Notes: generated by a model from the letters alone, not told the origin. DNA of 64,000 nt from Ramlibacter sp. (GCA_013815685.1 JACDFR010000002.1:123010-187009); one strand, 5' to 3'; positions 17,663 to 26,643 are shown, counted from the stretch's first letter. Numbers and translations are program-made.

Positions 17663-18790
17663 ATGAACGCTGTTCTCAAGCAAAACGCGGCGAAGATCGA
17701 GTTTATCGACCTCAAGTCGCAGTACCGGGCCATCAAGACCTCGGTGGATGCCCGCATCCAGAAGGTACTCGACCACGGGCAGTACATCATGGGGCCGGAG
17801 GTCGCCGAGATGGAGCAGAAGCTGGCCGCCTACACCGGAGCGAAGCATTGCATCAGTTGCGCCTCGGGCACGGAAGCCCTGCTGATGTCGCTAATGGCGC
17901 TGGGCATCGGCCCGGGTGATGAGGTCATCACGACACCGTTCACTTTCGCAGCAACCGCGGAAATGATCGTGCTGGCCGGCGCCAAGCCGGTGTACGTGGA
18001 CATCGAGACCGACACCTGCCTGATCGACGCCGCCAAGATCGAGGCGAAGATCACGCCGCGCACCAGGGCCATCATGCCCGTGTCCCTGTACGGCCAGGTC
18101 GCTGACATGGACGCCATCAACGCCATCGCCGCGAGGCACGGCAACATCGCCGTGATCGAGGATGCCGCGCAGAGCTTCGGCGCGACGTACAAGAGTCGCA
18201 AGAGCTGCAATCTGTCGACCGTGGGCTGCACCAGCTTCTTTCCGAGCAAGCCGCTGGGCTGCTATGGCGACGGCGGGGCGATCTTCACGAACGACGATGC
18301 GCTGGCCAAGGCGCTGCGCGAAATCCGGGTGCATGGCCAGGAGCGGAGGTACTACCACACACGAATCGGCGTGGGCGGGCGGATGGACACGATCCAGTGC
18401 GCGGTAATCCTGGCGAAACTGGAGCGTTTCGACTGGGAGATCGAGCGGCGCCTGGCGCTGGGCGAGCTGTACAAGGCGAAATTGCAGGAAGCCGGCGCGA
18501 AACTGAGCCTGCTGGCGGTGCGGCCGGACCGCGATTGCGTTTGGGCCCAGTACACGGTGTTCGTGGAGGATCGCGAGGCCGTGCAAGAGAAACTGAAGAT
18601 GCAAGGCATTCCCACTGCCGTGCACTACCCGATCTCGCTGAACCGCCAGCCGGCGTATCGTGACGACGCGTCGGCTGCAGAAACGGTCCATAGTCACTGG
18701 GCGGGCGAACGTGTGATGAGCTTGCCGATCAGCGCGGATTTGACGGCAAAGCAGATGGAACGTGTGGTGACGGCGGTTAGTGCGCTCTGA
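17663..18790 (+). CDS. wbpE: UDP-3-keto-uronic acid aminotransferase (DegT/DnrJ/EryC1 family)
   Basis: PLP-dependent aminotransferase that places the 3-amino group on UDP-3-keto-GlcNAcA. 375 residues from ATG 17663, which has an AGGAG upstream; the longer frame from 17582 overlaps wbpD. The PLP-binding segment SFFPSKPLGCYGDGGAIFT holds the catalytic Lys; SGTEALLM and VIEDAAQSFGA bind the cofactor phosphate and ring. With WbpB and WbpD this completes UDP-GlcNAc(3NAc)A synthesis. Confidence 0.95.
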   Translation: MNAVLKQNAAKIEFIDLKSQYRAIKTSVDARIQKVLDHGQYIMGPEVAEMEQKLAAYTGAKHCISCASGTEALLMSLMALGIGPGDEVITTPFTFAATAEMIVLAGAKPVYVDIETDTCLIDAAKIEAKITPRTRAIMPVSLYGQVADMDAINAIAARHGNIAVIEDAAQSFGATYKSRKSCNLSTVGCTSFFPSKPLGCYGDGGAIFTNDDALAKALREIRVHGQERRYYHTRIGVGGRMDTIQCAVILAKLERFDWEIERRLALGELYKAKLQEAGAKLSLLAVRPDRDCVWAQYTVFVEDREAVQEKLKMQGIPTAVHYPISLNRQPAYRDDASAAETVHSHWAGERVMSLPISADLTAKQMERVVTAVSAL

Positions 18791-18810
18791 TTGGAAAATG
18801 AACGGAAGCT

Positions 18811-19800
18811 ATGGACATCAAGGGCAAAAAGCTGTTGGTCATTGGGGGCGCCGGCCTCATCGGCTCCCATACCGTGGACCAGCTGATCAAAGAGGATGTG
18901 GCGGAGATCCACATCTATGACAATTTCGCCCGTGGGCGCGAGGAGAGCCTCGGCAATGCTTTGAAGGATCCCCGCGTGCGGGTCTTCCCGTTGGGCGGCG
19001 ACATCATGCACCGGGACATCCTCGACGCGGCGATGCAGGGGATGGACGGAGTTTTCCATTTCGCAGCCCTTTGGCTCTTGCATTGCCATGACTATCCGCG
19101 CTCGGCGTTTGAAGTGAACGTCGGGGGCACGTTTAATGTGCTTGAAGCATGCGTCAAGCACAAGGTCCAGCGACTCGTGTATTCCTCATCCGCCTCCGTG
19201 TACGGCGACGCCGTGCAAGAGCCGATGGATGAGGATCATCCGTTCAACAACAAGAATTTTTACGGCGCCACCAAGATCTGCGGCGAAGCCATGGCGCGCG
19301 CACTGCACCACCGCTACGGCCTGCCGTACGTGGGCTTGCGCTACATGAACGTCTACGGTCCCCGTTCAGACTACAAAGGGGCCTACATCGCGGTCATCAT
19401 GAAGATGCTGGACGCGATCGACGAGGGCAAGGGCCCCACCATCCTGGGCGACGGCACCGAAGCGTTCGACTTCGTGGCGGTGCAGGACTGTGGCCGGGCG
19501 AACGTGGCCGCCATGTCGTCCGACGCGGTGGACCGCTGCTACAACGTGGGCACCGGCATCCGCACCTCGCTGAAGGAACTGGCCCAGATGCTGATCGACC
19601 TGACCGGTTGCGCCTATCCCATCCAGTTTGCTCCTCGCAGCCAGGCCACCCTGGTGCGTAATCGCATCGGCGACCCGCGCCGCGCCAAGAAAGAGATCGG
19701 GTTCGAGGCGCAGACGGATCTGCGTACCGGCCTGGAGGAATTGATCGCATGGCGCAAGGCACACATGGCCGAGGTCGATGCCCGGCGGGCGGCCGCTTGA
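18811..19800 (+). CDS. NAD-dependent nucleotide-sugar epimerase/dehydratase (extended SDR)
   Basis: 329-residue extended SDR close to UDP-sugar 4-epimerases. Rossmann motif GGAGLIGSH, catalytic Ser in YSSSASVYGD and Tyr/Lys in YGATK are all intact. Lies 20 bases after wbpE, so probably in the same operon. A C4 epimerase acting on UDP-GlcNAc or its uronic derivative would give galacto-configured sugars; this is inference. Unlike the three later SDRs (38,191-41,143) it keeps the ordinary GalE-like active-site segment. Confidence 0.88.
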   Translation: MDIKGKKLLVIGGAGLIGSHTVDQLIKEDVAEIHIYDNFARGREESLGNALKDPRVRVFPLGGDIMHRDILDAAMQGMDGVFHFAALWLLHCHDYPRSAFEVNVGGTFNVLEACVKHKVQRLVYSSSASVYGDAVQEPMDEDHPFNNKNFYGATKICGEAMARALHHRYGLPYVGLRYMNVYGPRSDYKGAYIAVIMKMLDAIDEGKGPTILGDGTEAFDFVAVQDCGRANVAAMSSDAVDRCYNVGTGIRTSLKELAQMLIDLTGCAYPIQFAPRSQATLVRNRIGDPRRAKKEIGFEAQTDLRTGLEELIAWRKAHMAEVDARRAAA

Positions 19801-19858
19801 CCCCCTCGCAGGTTCAACCGGCAGCCACAGCTGTTCATCATGCAGCCGAGGCTGAAGC

Positions 19859-21727
19859 ATGTGCGGCATAGCGGGTGTCCTCCGGCTCGATGGTGCACCG
19901 GTCGACGCCGGGGTGCTGCCGCCGATGGCGGCGGCGATCGCGCACCGAGGCCCTGACGGGGCGGGAACTTGGACTGGCGGCCCGGTCGGGTTGGTCCACC
20001 AGCGACTGGCGATCATCGACTTGAGCGACGCTGCCGCCCAGCCCTTCGTGGACGATACGGGGCGCTACACCGTCACCTACAACGGCGAGCTGTACAACTA
20101 TCGCGAACTGCGTGCGGAACTGGCGGCCTGCGGGGTGCGATTTCGCACCGCGAGCGACACCGAGGTCCTGCTGCAGGCCTTCATCCACTGGGGGCCCCAG
20201 GCCGTTGAACGCTTCAACGGAATGTTCGCGTTCGCCATCTGGGACCAGGCGGCCCGACGGCTGTTCCTCGCGCGGGACCGTTATGGCGTCAAGCCGCTCT
20301 ACACCTTCCAGGGCGCACGCGAGTTCCTGTTCGCGTCCGAGCCGGCCGCCATCACCTGCCACCCCGCCGCAAGCCGGCGGTTGGCGGTGGACGGGCTGGT
20401 CGAATACCTGACGTTCCAGAACTTTTTCTCCGAGCGAACGCTGTATGAAGGCGTGCACATGTTCCCGGCGGGAACGTGGTGCTTCGTGTCACCGGGGGAC
20501 GCAGCACCTCGGTTCCATCGGTACTGGGACTTCAACTTCGTCGAGACGGCCGCCGCACAGAACGAGGATGACTGCCGCAACCGCCTGCGGCTCCTGCTCG
20601 ACCAGGCAGTCCAGCGCCAACTGGTCAGCGACGTGGAGCTCGGCGCCTACCTCAGCGGCGGCATTGACTCCGGATGCATCACGGCACTGGCGGCCCGGCA
20701 GTTGCCTTTTCTCAAAAGCTTCACCTGCGGCTTCGACCTGCACTCGGCCAACGGGATCGAGGTGGCGTTCGACGAGCGGGAGCGGGCCGAACACATGTCC
20801 TACTTGTACAAGACGGAGCACTACGAGATGGTGCTCAAGTCGGGGGACATGGAGCGCGTCCTGCCCCGCCTGATGCGCCACATGGGCGAGCCGCGGGTGG
20901 GCCAGTCCTACCCCAACTACTACGTGGCGGGGCTGGCCAGCAAGTTCGTGAAGGTGGTGCTCACCGGCACTGGCGGGGATGAACTGTTCGGAGGCTACCC
21001 CTGGCGCTACTACACGCCCGACCGCCCGATGGCCTTCGACGAATACGTCGACGGTTACTACGGCTACTGGCAGCGCCTGGTCCCGCCCGAGCTGATGCCG
21101 GCCTTGCTGGCGCCCGTGTGGGACCGTGCCAAGCACGTGGACACGCGCGACATTTTCAAGGGCGTGTTCAGCCACCACCCGGCGACCCTGCGCACCCGCG
21201 AGGACTACGTCAACAGTGCGCTGTACTTCGAGGCCAAGACCTTCCTCCACGGTTTGCTGGTCGTGGAGGACAAGTTGAGTATGGCGCACGGCCTGGAGTC
21301 GCGGGTTCCCTTCCTGGACAATGACCTCGTGGACTTCGCCGTGGGGCTGCCCGTCAGCATGAAGATCGCCGCACGGCACGAAGTGCGCATGGACGAGAAC
21401 ACTGTGGGGCCGAAGACCGAGCAGTACTTCCAGCGCACGCACGACGGCAAGCTGATCCTGCGCCGGGCGGTGGAAGAATGGATGCCAACGGCCATCACCC
21501 AGGCGGCCAAGCAAGGATTTTCGGCGCCCGACGCGAGCTGGTTCCGGGGCGAGAGCCTGGAGTACGTGAAGCGTTGCCTGCTGCGCCCTGCCGCCCGCAT
21601 CAACCAGATCTTCAACCCCGTGGTGGTGCGGCAGCTGATCGAAGAACACCTGAGCGGCCAGCGCAACCGCCGGCTGCTGATCTGGTCCCTGCTGTGCCTC
21701 GAGCACAGCGACTGCGAGTTCGTTTGA
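19859..21727 (+). CDS. glutamine-dependent asparagine synthetase-like amidotransferase (copy 1)
   Basis: AsnB-type protein of 622 residues. It starts MCGIAG, giving the N-terminal Cys nucleophile of a class II glutaminase, with HRGPDG and YNGELYNYRELR. The synthetase half has the ATP PP-loop YLSGGIDSG near residues 264-272 and ESRVPFLDNDLVDFA. Inside O-antigen loci such proteins generally amidate uronic acid carboxyls rather than make asparagine. A second paralogue is at 36,148, so two different uronic acids or two steps may be amidated. Overlaps the next gene by one base. Confidence 0.9.
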   Translation: MCGIAGVLRLDGAPVDAGVLPPMAAAIAHRGPDGAGTWTGGPVGLVHQRLAIIDLSDAAAQPFVDDTGRYTVTYNGELYNYRELRAELAACGVRFRTASDTEVLLQAFIHWGPQAVERFNGMFAFAIWDQAARRLFLARDRYGVKPLYTFQGAREFLFASEPAAITCHPAASRRLAVDGLVEYLTFQNFFSERTLYEGVHMFPAGTWCFVSPGDAAPRFHRYWDFNFVETAAAQNEDDCRNRLRLLLDQAVQRQLVSDVELGAYLSGGIDSGCITALAARQLPFLKSFTCGFDLHSANGIEVAFDERERAEHMSYLYKTEHYEMVLKSGDMERVLPRLMRHMGEPRVGQSYPNYYVAGLASKFVKVVLTGTGGDELFGGYPWRYYTPDRPMAFDEYVDGYYGYWQRLVPPELMPALLAPVWDRAKHVDTRDIFKGVFSHHPATLRTREDYVNSALYFEAKTFLHGLLVVEDKLSMAHGLESRVPFLDNDLVDFAVGLPVSMKIAARHEVRMDENTVGPKTEQYFQRTHDGKLILRRAVEEWMPTAITQAAKQGFSAPDASWFRGESLEYVKRCLLRPAARINQIFNPVVVRQLIEEHLSGQRNRRLLIWSLLCLEHSDCEFV

Positions 21728-22614
21728 TGGCCAAGCTCTTCATCGCCGGCGGGACGGGGCTCATCGGATCGGAGCTGGTGCGGCAGGCTGCCGGCGCCGG
21801 CCACGACGTGACCCTGCTGTGCCGCCAAGTGCCCGTCGAGGGCCAGCGCTTCGTCGTCGCCGACCTTGGTGATCCCCAGTCGCTGCCCGGCCGGCTGCCG
21901 CAGGAGCGTTTTGACGCCGTGCTGTACCTCGCGCAGGCGGCCGAGCACAACGCCTTTCCCGACAACGCCGGCCCCGCCGTTGCCCTGAACATCGCCTCGC
22001 CGGTCGCTCTGTGCCAGTGGGCGGTGCGTACCGGGTGCCGTCAGTTCATCTATGCCTCGTCAGGAGGCATCTGTGGCCCGGGCGGTGGGCCGCAGCAGCG
22101 GATCGGCGAGGAGTGGCCCCGGCAAGGTGCGGCGAACCTCAGCTTCTACCTGTCGACCAAGGCCCGTTGCGAGGAGCTACTGCTGTCGTTCGCCCCGCAG
22201 CTGCAACTGGATTTCCTGCGCTACTTCTTCGTCTACGGCCCGGGGCAGCGTTCCGCTTTCCTGTTTCCCCGGCTGGCCCAGAAAGTGCGCGCCGGACAGC
22301 CCATCGAATTGGCGGGCGGGACGGGGCCGTTGCTCAATCCCATTCATGCCACGGACGCCGCGGCCCTGACGCTCGCTGCCTTGGGAACACACGGCGATGC
22401 TGTCACCAACGTGGCGGGGGCCGAGGACACCACACTGCTGGACGTCATCCGGGGCATGGAGCAGGCAATCGGCCGCGCAGCGGTTATCAACGCCACGGCT
22501 GGGCCTGCGCCGGTGTATCTCGCCGACACCGCCCGCATGAAGCGGCGGCTTGGATGGCCCCGTGTGCCGCTCGCGCAGGGTCTGCCGTCGGCGCTCCAAG
22601 CCCTTCGGCTTTGA
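21727..22614 (+). CDS. NAD-dependent epimerase/dehydratase family protein
   Basis: 295-residue extended SDR. The nucleotide motif FIAGGTGLIGSELVRQA opens the protein from ATG 21727, which overlaps the amidotransferase stop. Active-site elements are an unusual YASSGGICG segment and YLSTK (Tyr-x-x-x-Lys). The substrate is not deducible; it heads the tailoring block (methyltransferase, deacetylases, formyltransferases). A longer frame from 21478 lies inside the preceding gene and was rejected. Confidence 0.85.
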   Translation: MAKLFIAGGTGLIGSELVRQAAGAGHDVTLLCRQVPVEGQRFVVADLGDPQSLPGRLPQERFDAVLYLAQAAEHNAFPDNAGPAVALNIASPVALCQWAVRTGCRQFIYASSGGICGPGGGPQQRIGEEWPRQGAANLSFYLSTKARCEELLLSFAPQLQLDFLRYFFVYGPGQRSAFLFPRLAQKVRAGQPIELAGGTGPLLNPIHATDAAALTLAALGTHGDAVTNVAGAEDTTLLDVIRGMEQAIGRAAVINATAGPAPVYLADTARMKRRLGWPRVPLAQGLPSALQALRL

Positions 22615-22616
22615 CC

Positions 22617-23483
22617 ATGAACTTCTGCGGACATCCACTGACCATCGAGACGCCGCCCGACCGGGTGGGCGGCCAAACGCTGCGCGACCAGGGTCGCCTG
22701 GGGCGTTTCCTGCAGCTGGACGAATTGCTTCCGTTGCTGTGCGATCCGCTGGACAAGCAATCTCTGGCGCGGGAGGGCGACCTGCTGCGCGCAAGCGACC
22801 GCATCTACCCCATCGTCGACGGCCGGCCGCACCTGTTTCCGTGCGACCTGGCACGCGTGGCCGAGTTCCTGAGCGGGCCCGACTTGCTGCGCCGCTTTCG
22901 ATCTCTGTCGCCGATGGAGCAGTACTGCGCCTTCGGCATGCTCAAGGGGTCGACCGACAACAACAACCTGGACCCGGAGGACACCTGGTACGGTCGCCAT
23001 CTCTGGCGCGCCTGCCGAATGCTGCAGGACGTGCGCGGCACATTCCTGGACGTCGGCTGCGACGATCCGCTCCTCAGCCGCGGCCTGCTGCACCCGGATG
23101 TGGCATACGTGGGCCTGGAGCCATCGGCCGGCACTTCGTCGGCCATGCGCGTCGGTGGGTTGGGCGAGTTCCTGCCGTTCCGGGATGGCAGCTTCGATGC
23201 GGCTGGCTTTCAGACCTCACTCGACCATGTATTCGACTACCAGCTCGCATTGGCGGAGGCTCGTCGTGTCATCCGGCCGGGCGGGCGCCTGTACCTGGCC
23301 ACCTTGTTGTGGACCGGTGAGCGGGCTCAGCTGTACACGGACACCGTGCACTTCCATCACTTCCGGCAGCACCAGATCGAGGCCGCTTTGACCGGCGGTT
23401 TTGATGTTCGCGAGGTGCACGCCTACGGCTGGAAGGGCGATTCCCACCGCTTCGGTGTTTATCTTTCGGCTGTGAGGACCTGA
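22617..23483 (+). CDS. SAM-dependent methyltransferase with N-terminal Trm112-like domain
   Basis: 288 residues. The N-terminal part (about 36-75) follows the Trm112/UPF0434 pattern, LLPLLCDPLDKQSL to IYPIVDGRPHLFP, but with only one Cys, so zinc binding is doubtful. The methyltransferase half has the SAM motif GTFLDVGCDDPL, then GEFLPFRDGSFDAAGF and VIRPGGRLYLATLL, typical of Methyltransf_11. A sugar O- or N-methyltransferase, possibly capping the glycan, is a reasonable guess. Starts two bases after the preceding stop. Confidence 0.82.
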   Translation: MNFCGHPLTIETPPDRVGGQTLRDQGRLGRFLQLDELLPLLCDPLDKQSLAREGDLLRASDRIYPIVDGRPHLFPCDLARVAEFLSGPDLLRRFRSLSPMEQYCAFGMLKGSTDNNNLDPEDTWYGRHLWRACRMLQDVRGTFLDVGCDDPLLSRGLLHPDVAYVGLEPSAGTSSAMRVGGLGEFLPFRDGSFDAAGFQTSLDHVFDYQLALAEARRVIRPGGRLYLATLLWTGERAQLYTDTVHFHHFRQHQIEAALTGGFDVREVHAYGWKGDSHRFGVYLSAVRT

Positions 23484-23487
23484 ATCC

Positions 23488-24207
23488 ATGAGCCTGCTGA
23501 ATTTCACCGAGGACACCTACCGGCAGTTGCTCGAACTGACAGCCCGCCAGTACATGTTCTGCGGCTACCGGTCCTGTCCCCCGCAGCCCCACGTGCTGCT
23601 GCGCCATGACCTGGATGCGTCCCTGCAGCGTGCGCTCGCTCTTGCGCGCATCGAGCATGCGGCCGGCGTCCAGGCGACCTATTTCCTGTTTCCGCGTTGC
23701 CTCTACTACAACCTGCTCCATCCCGAGAGCAAGGCGGTCGTGGGCGAGATCCTGGCGCTCGGCCATCATCTCGGCCTGCACTTCGATGTCTCCATGGAGC
23801 ACGACCCCGCCGACCTGCAGCAGCTGGTGCAGCACGAGAAGGACCTGATCGCCTTCGAGTTCGGACAGGCGCCAGAGGCCGTGAGCTTCCACCTGGCGGG
23901 AGATTTCAAGTCCCGCCTCCCAGCCCAGGACGAGTTCTGCGGCATGGTCAATGCGTATTCGGAGCGGCTGGCCCGGCAGTACACATACGTCTCCGATTCG
24001 AATGGCGTCTGGCGCTACACGCCGTGGTCCGACCTCATCGATTCGCAGCGCCATCCGCGCCTGCACGTGCTGACGCACCCCGAGTGGTGGGTGCCCCAGC
24101 TGATGACACCACGTCAGCGCCTGCAGCGTGCGATCGACGGCTATGCGAGGCGCATGGGTGAGTGGTACGACGAGACCACCCGCAAGTACCAGAGGCCGAA
24201 CTACTGA
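23488..24207 (+). CDS. polysaccharide deacetylase (NodB)-like protein, pair 1
   Basis: 239 residues with a NodB-like metal site: LLRHDLD supplies the Asp pair and LGHHLGLHFD the His residues, with GVQATYFLF in the usual second strand. No signal peptide or membrane segment is visible, unlike most cell-wall deacetylases, so it should act in the cytoplasm. It overlaps the downstream formyltransferase-like gene by one base. An unlinked second deacetylase/formyltransferase pair faces it from the other strand. Inferred role: N-deacetylation of an acetamido sugar precursor. Similarity to NodB is at motif level and needs a profile search. Confidence 0.65.
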   Translation: MSLLNFTEDTYRQLLELTARQYMFCGYRSCPPQPHVLLRHDLDASLQRALALARIEHAAGVQATYFLFPRCLYYNLLHPESKAVVGEILALGHHLGLHFDVSMEHDPADLQQLVQHEKDLIAFEFGQAPEAVSFHLAGDFKSRLPAQDEFCGMVNAYSERLARQYTYVSDSNGVWRYTPWSDLIDSQRHPRLHVLTHPEWWVPQLMTPRQRLQRAIDGYARRMGEWYDETTRKYQRPNY

Positions 24208-24884
24208 TGCCCACTAGCGCAATCGTCACGGGTGTGGGCACTGTGCTCCTGATGCCTCCGGCGTTCGGCGCCGAACTCGAGCCGGAGGTGCAAGCGGCTG
24301 GCTATGGCCCTGTGTCATGCGTGAACTCGCGGGAAGCGCTCTCCGAGGTGTTCGCCACCTGCATTCCGCAACTGCTCCTCGCGTTTTCCACCGGCGTCGT
24401 CGTCCCGACCGAGTACTTGGCGCGCGATGGCCTGCTGGCGGTCAACATCCACGGCGCACCCCCCTCCTATCCCGGACGCGACCCGCACCACTTTGCCGCG
24501 TACGACGGGGCCACTTGCTACGGTGCCACGTTGCACCGCATGGTGGCCGCGGTCGACCAGGGTGCCGTGATCCGTGTCAGCCTGCAGGAGGTTTCGCCGA
24601 CGACACCCCCACACGAGTTGATGGCTATCGGTGTACGGCACGGTCTGGCGTTGGCGCGCGCCTTTCTGGCCGAACTGGCGCGGGGGCGGGTGCCGGCGCC
24701 GGACCCGCAGCTGCGATGGACAGCGTCCGTCCGCCGCCGGCGCGACTTCCAGCAGCTGTGTCGCATCGCTCCCGATATCGATCGCCAGGAGTTTGAGCGG
24801 CGCTTGCACGCCACCTCGATGCCGGGCTACAGCAACCTGGTTCTCACACTGCACGGGCATACGTTCCGGCTGGATCCTCCATGA
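24207..24884 (+). CDS. formyltransferase-like protein (N-terminal domain only), pair 1
   Basis: 225 residues resembling the catalytic domain of N10-formyl-tetrahydrofolate-dependent transferases. The Asn-x-His pair is in AVNIHGAPPSYPGRDPHH and the Asp in AAVDQGAVI, matching the Asn/His/Asp triad of methionyl-tRNA and sugar formyltransferases. The C-terminal oligonucleotide-binding-like domain of Fmt is absent. Coupled by a one-base overlap to the NodB-like gene. Sugar N-formylation is the favoured role; the protein is divergent, so the assignment is moderate. Confidence 0.68.
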   Translation: MPTSAIVTGVGTVLLMPPAFGAELEPEVQAAGYGPVSCVNSREALSEVFATCIPQLLLAFSTGVVVPTEYLARDGLLAVNIHGAPPSYPGRDPHHFAAYDGATCYGATLHRMVAAVDQGAVIRVSLQEVSPTTPPHELMAIGVRHGLALARAFLAELARGRVPAPDPQLRWTASVRRRRDFQQLCRIAPDIDRQEFERRLHATSMPGYSNLVLTLHGHTFRLDPP

Positions 24885-24903
24885 GCATGGCCCCCGCGGG
24901 CAC

Positions 24904-25848
24904 TCAGACTAGGCGGTTACGCAAGCTGGACGCCACCTGACGTTTGGCATCCGCGGCACCTGCGCATCCGTCGATGGCGATGTCCGTCAGGCGCAGCATG
25001 CCCTGCCCGCAGGCGATGACCGGATCGCCATCGACCACCATGCACACTTGGCCGGGCCGCGCGAGGAAGGGCTGCAGGGAGTCGAAGGGCTGCGCCCGCC
25101 ACACGACCACGCGCCGCTCACCCTCCAGCAGGGTGTAGGCCCCTTGCGTCGGGCGAGTCGAAGCCCGCACCAGGCGGTAAACATCCTGCCCGGAGCGGCT
25201 CCAATCGATGCGGCTGTCCTCCGGGCGGCGCGGGTAGCAGCGCAGCGCGAGTGCCGGGTCCTCTGGCTGCGGGCGCAGCTCGAGCTCGCCCCGCGCGGCA
25301 CGCTCAACTAGTTCCAGAAACAGCTCCGGAACGCGAGAGCGCATCCACCGGTAGACGTCCTCCACGTCGGTGGACTCACCGAGCGGAAAGTGATCACGCA
25401 GTGCCACCGGGCCGGCGTCGAGGGCGTCGACCATCTGGTGGATGCACAGGCCTACATGCGGCTCGCCAGCCAGGATGGCCCAGTTGGGGCAAGCGTTGCC
25501 ACGGTAGCGCGGCAGGTCGCCGGGATGCGCATTGAAAACACCGAGGCGAAAGCTGGCGCGCGTCTCCGGTTCGATGAGACTGATCCAGTTCATCGAGATC
25601 GCCAGATCACAGCGGGCCAACCTCAGCAGCTGCAGCTGGGCCGGCGCGTTGATCGCAGCGGTGCAGAAAAAGTCTGCGCCTAGCGGCCGGGCGAACGCCT
25701 CGTAATGGTGCTCGGTCACCTGCGATGTGTCAGATGCCTTGCAGGTGCCCACCAGCGGCACCTCGTGGCCGGCGGACGCGATCAGCCGCGCCCCTTCGAG
25801 CAGCATCTCGGTGCGGCCGAGGACGGCGACCCGCAGGCGTTGATTCAT
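24904..25848 (-). CDS. formyltransferase family protein (two-domain), pair 2
   Basis: 314 residues with both the N-terminal formyltransferase domain and a C-terminal domain like Fmt/ArnA. The triad is intact: Asn and His in FNAHPGDLPRYRGNACP, Asp in DALDAGPVALRD. RIDWSRSGQDVYRLVRASTRPTQGAYT is the classical C-terminal domain start. Not likely to be the housekeeping Fmt because it sits in an O-antigen locus and is coupled (4-base overlap) to a NodB-like gene. Expected to add formyl groups to an amino sugar. Leftward in an otherwise rightward cluster. Confidence 0.82.
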   Translation of the reverse strand: MNQRLRVAVLGRTEMLLEGARLIASAGHEVPLVGTCKASDTSQVTEHHYEAFARPLGADFFCTAAINAPAQLQLLRLARCDLAISMNWISLIEPETRASFRLGVFNAHPGDLPRYRGNACPNWAILAGEPHVGLCIHQMVDALDAGPVALRDHFPLGESTDVEDVYRWMRSRVPELFLELVERAARGELELRPQPEDPALALRCYPRRPEDSRIDWSRSGQDVYRLVRASTRPTQGAYTLLEGERRVVVWRAQPFDSLQPFLARPGQVCMVVDGDPVIACGQGMLRLTDIAIDGCAGAADAKRQVASSLRNRLV

Positions 25849-26582
25849 GATTCAGCCTCCCAGAGATCCACATACTGGTCGATCGTGAAGGATCCGTCCC
25901 GCATGCGGTCGATGAGCGATCGAAAGAGGGTGGCAGCACCGGCGCCCGGGTTGCGCAACGCCTGCACGTCGGCACGAGTCACGTCCGCCAGCGGCTTGCC
26001 GGTGCACCTGAGCTGCTCGTAGACGTCGAAGGCGTGGGCGTTGAGCGCGAGGTGCACCGGGTGGAAGTCGAAGACCTTGAGACCGGGACTGCTGAACGCA
26101 GAGTGGTCCAGGCTCCAGCGGCGGCCGCTGAACATGAACATGTTGTCCTGGAAGACGTGCGGCACCCGCGTCAGCCATGGACCTTGCGAAGAGAATCTCA
26201 CTCGATGCGGCGCGACATGGGCGCTGTCCATCAGCAGCAGCGAGCAATCGGTCCGGATGCCGAAGTCCTCCGCCATCATCTGGCTGTGCCGCTCCGATTG
26301 GAACAACGAGTGGGTGCGTACGGTACGCGCACCGGGCACCATGTCCAGCACGTGCTGCATCACCGACGCGGGCTCGCTGCCATGGCTGCTTCCCGGCAGA
26401 AAGTTCGGGTGCACCCCCACTTCGAACAGCGGCTCCGACAGCAGCTCCGTCAGAACGGGGGAACGGTGGGTGACGAACCACGTGGCCCGAACACCGGCAC
26501 GCACGAGAAGGTCGGCGGCTTCGGTCACCATCCAGTCGGGTGCCCAGTCGATGTCCAGGGTCAGCAGAAAACGGTTAAGCAA
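25845..26582 (-). CDS. polysaccharide deacetylase (NodB)-like protein, pair 2
   Basis: 245 residues from TTG 26582, chosen because GGAG lies six bases upstream and the product begins MLNRFLLTLDIDWAPDW; an in-frame TTG at 26615 is the alternative. NodB-like features are LLTLDIDWAPD (Asp pair), AGVRATWFVTH and VGVHPNF (His), followed by FDFHPVHLALN near residue 165. No signal peptide. Four-base overlap with the formyltransferase behind it gives the same deacetylase-then-formyltransferase order as the opposing pair. Role inferred. Confidence 0.75.
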   Translation of the reverse strand: MLNRFLLTLDIDWAPDWMVTEAADLLVRAGVRATWFVTHRSPVLTELLSEPLFEVGVHPNFLPGSSHGSEPASVMQHVLDMVPGARTVRTHSLFQSERHSQMMAEDFGIRTDCSLLLMDSAHVAPHRVRFSSQGPWLTRVPHVFQDNMFMFSGRRWSLDHSAFSSPGLKVFDFHPVHLALNAHAFDVYEQLRCTGKPLADVTRADVQALRNPGAGAATLFRSLIDRMRDGSFTIDQYVDLWEAES

Positions 26583-26637
26583 GTGGATCTCCGGGCGACG
26601 GGCTGCGACCAGCAAGAGCGGATCATATCCAGTGGCG

Positions 26638-26643
26638 CATAAT
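26638..26643 (+). promoter_or_regulatory. candidate -10 element in the divergent region before the WbqC-like gene
   Basis: CATAAT lies in the 148-base gap between the leftward deacetylase and the rightward WbqC-like gene, and is embedded in an inverted repeat GCGCA-N6-TGCGC (26635-26650). The gap must hold promoters for both directions; no clear -35 was seen. Confidence 0.3.
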
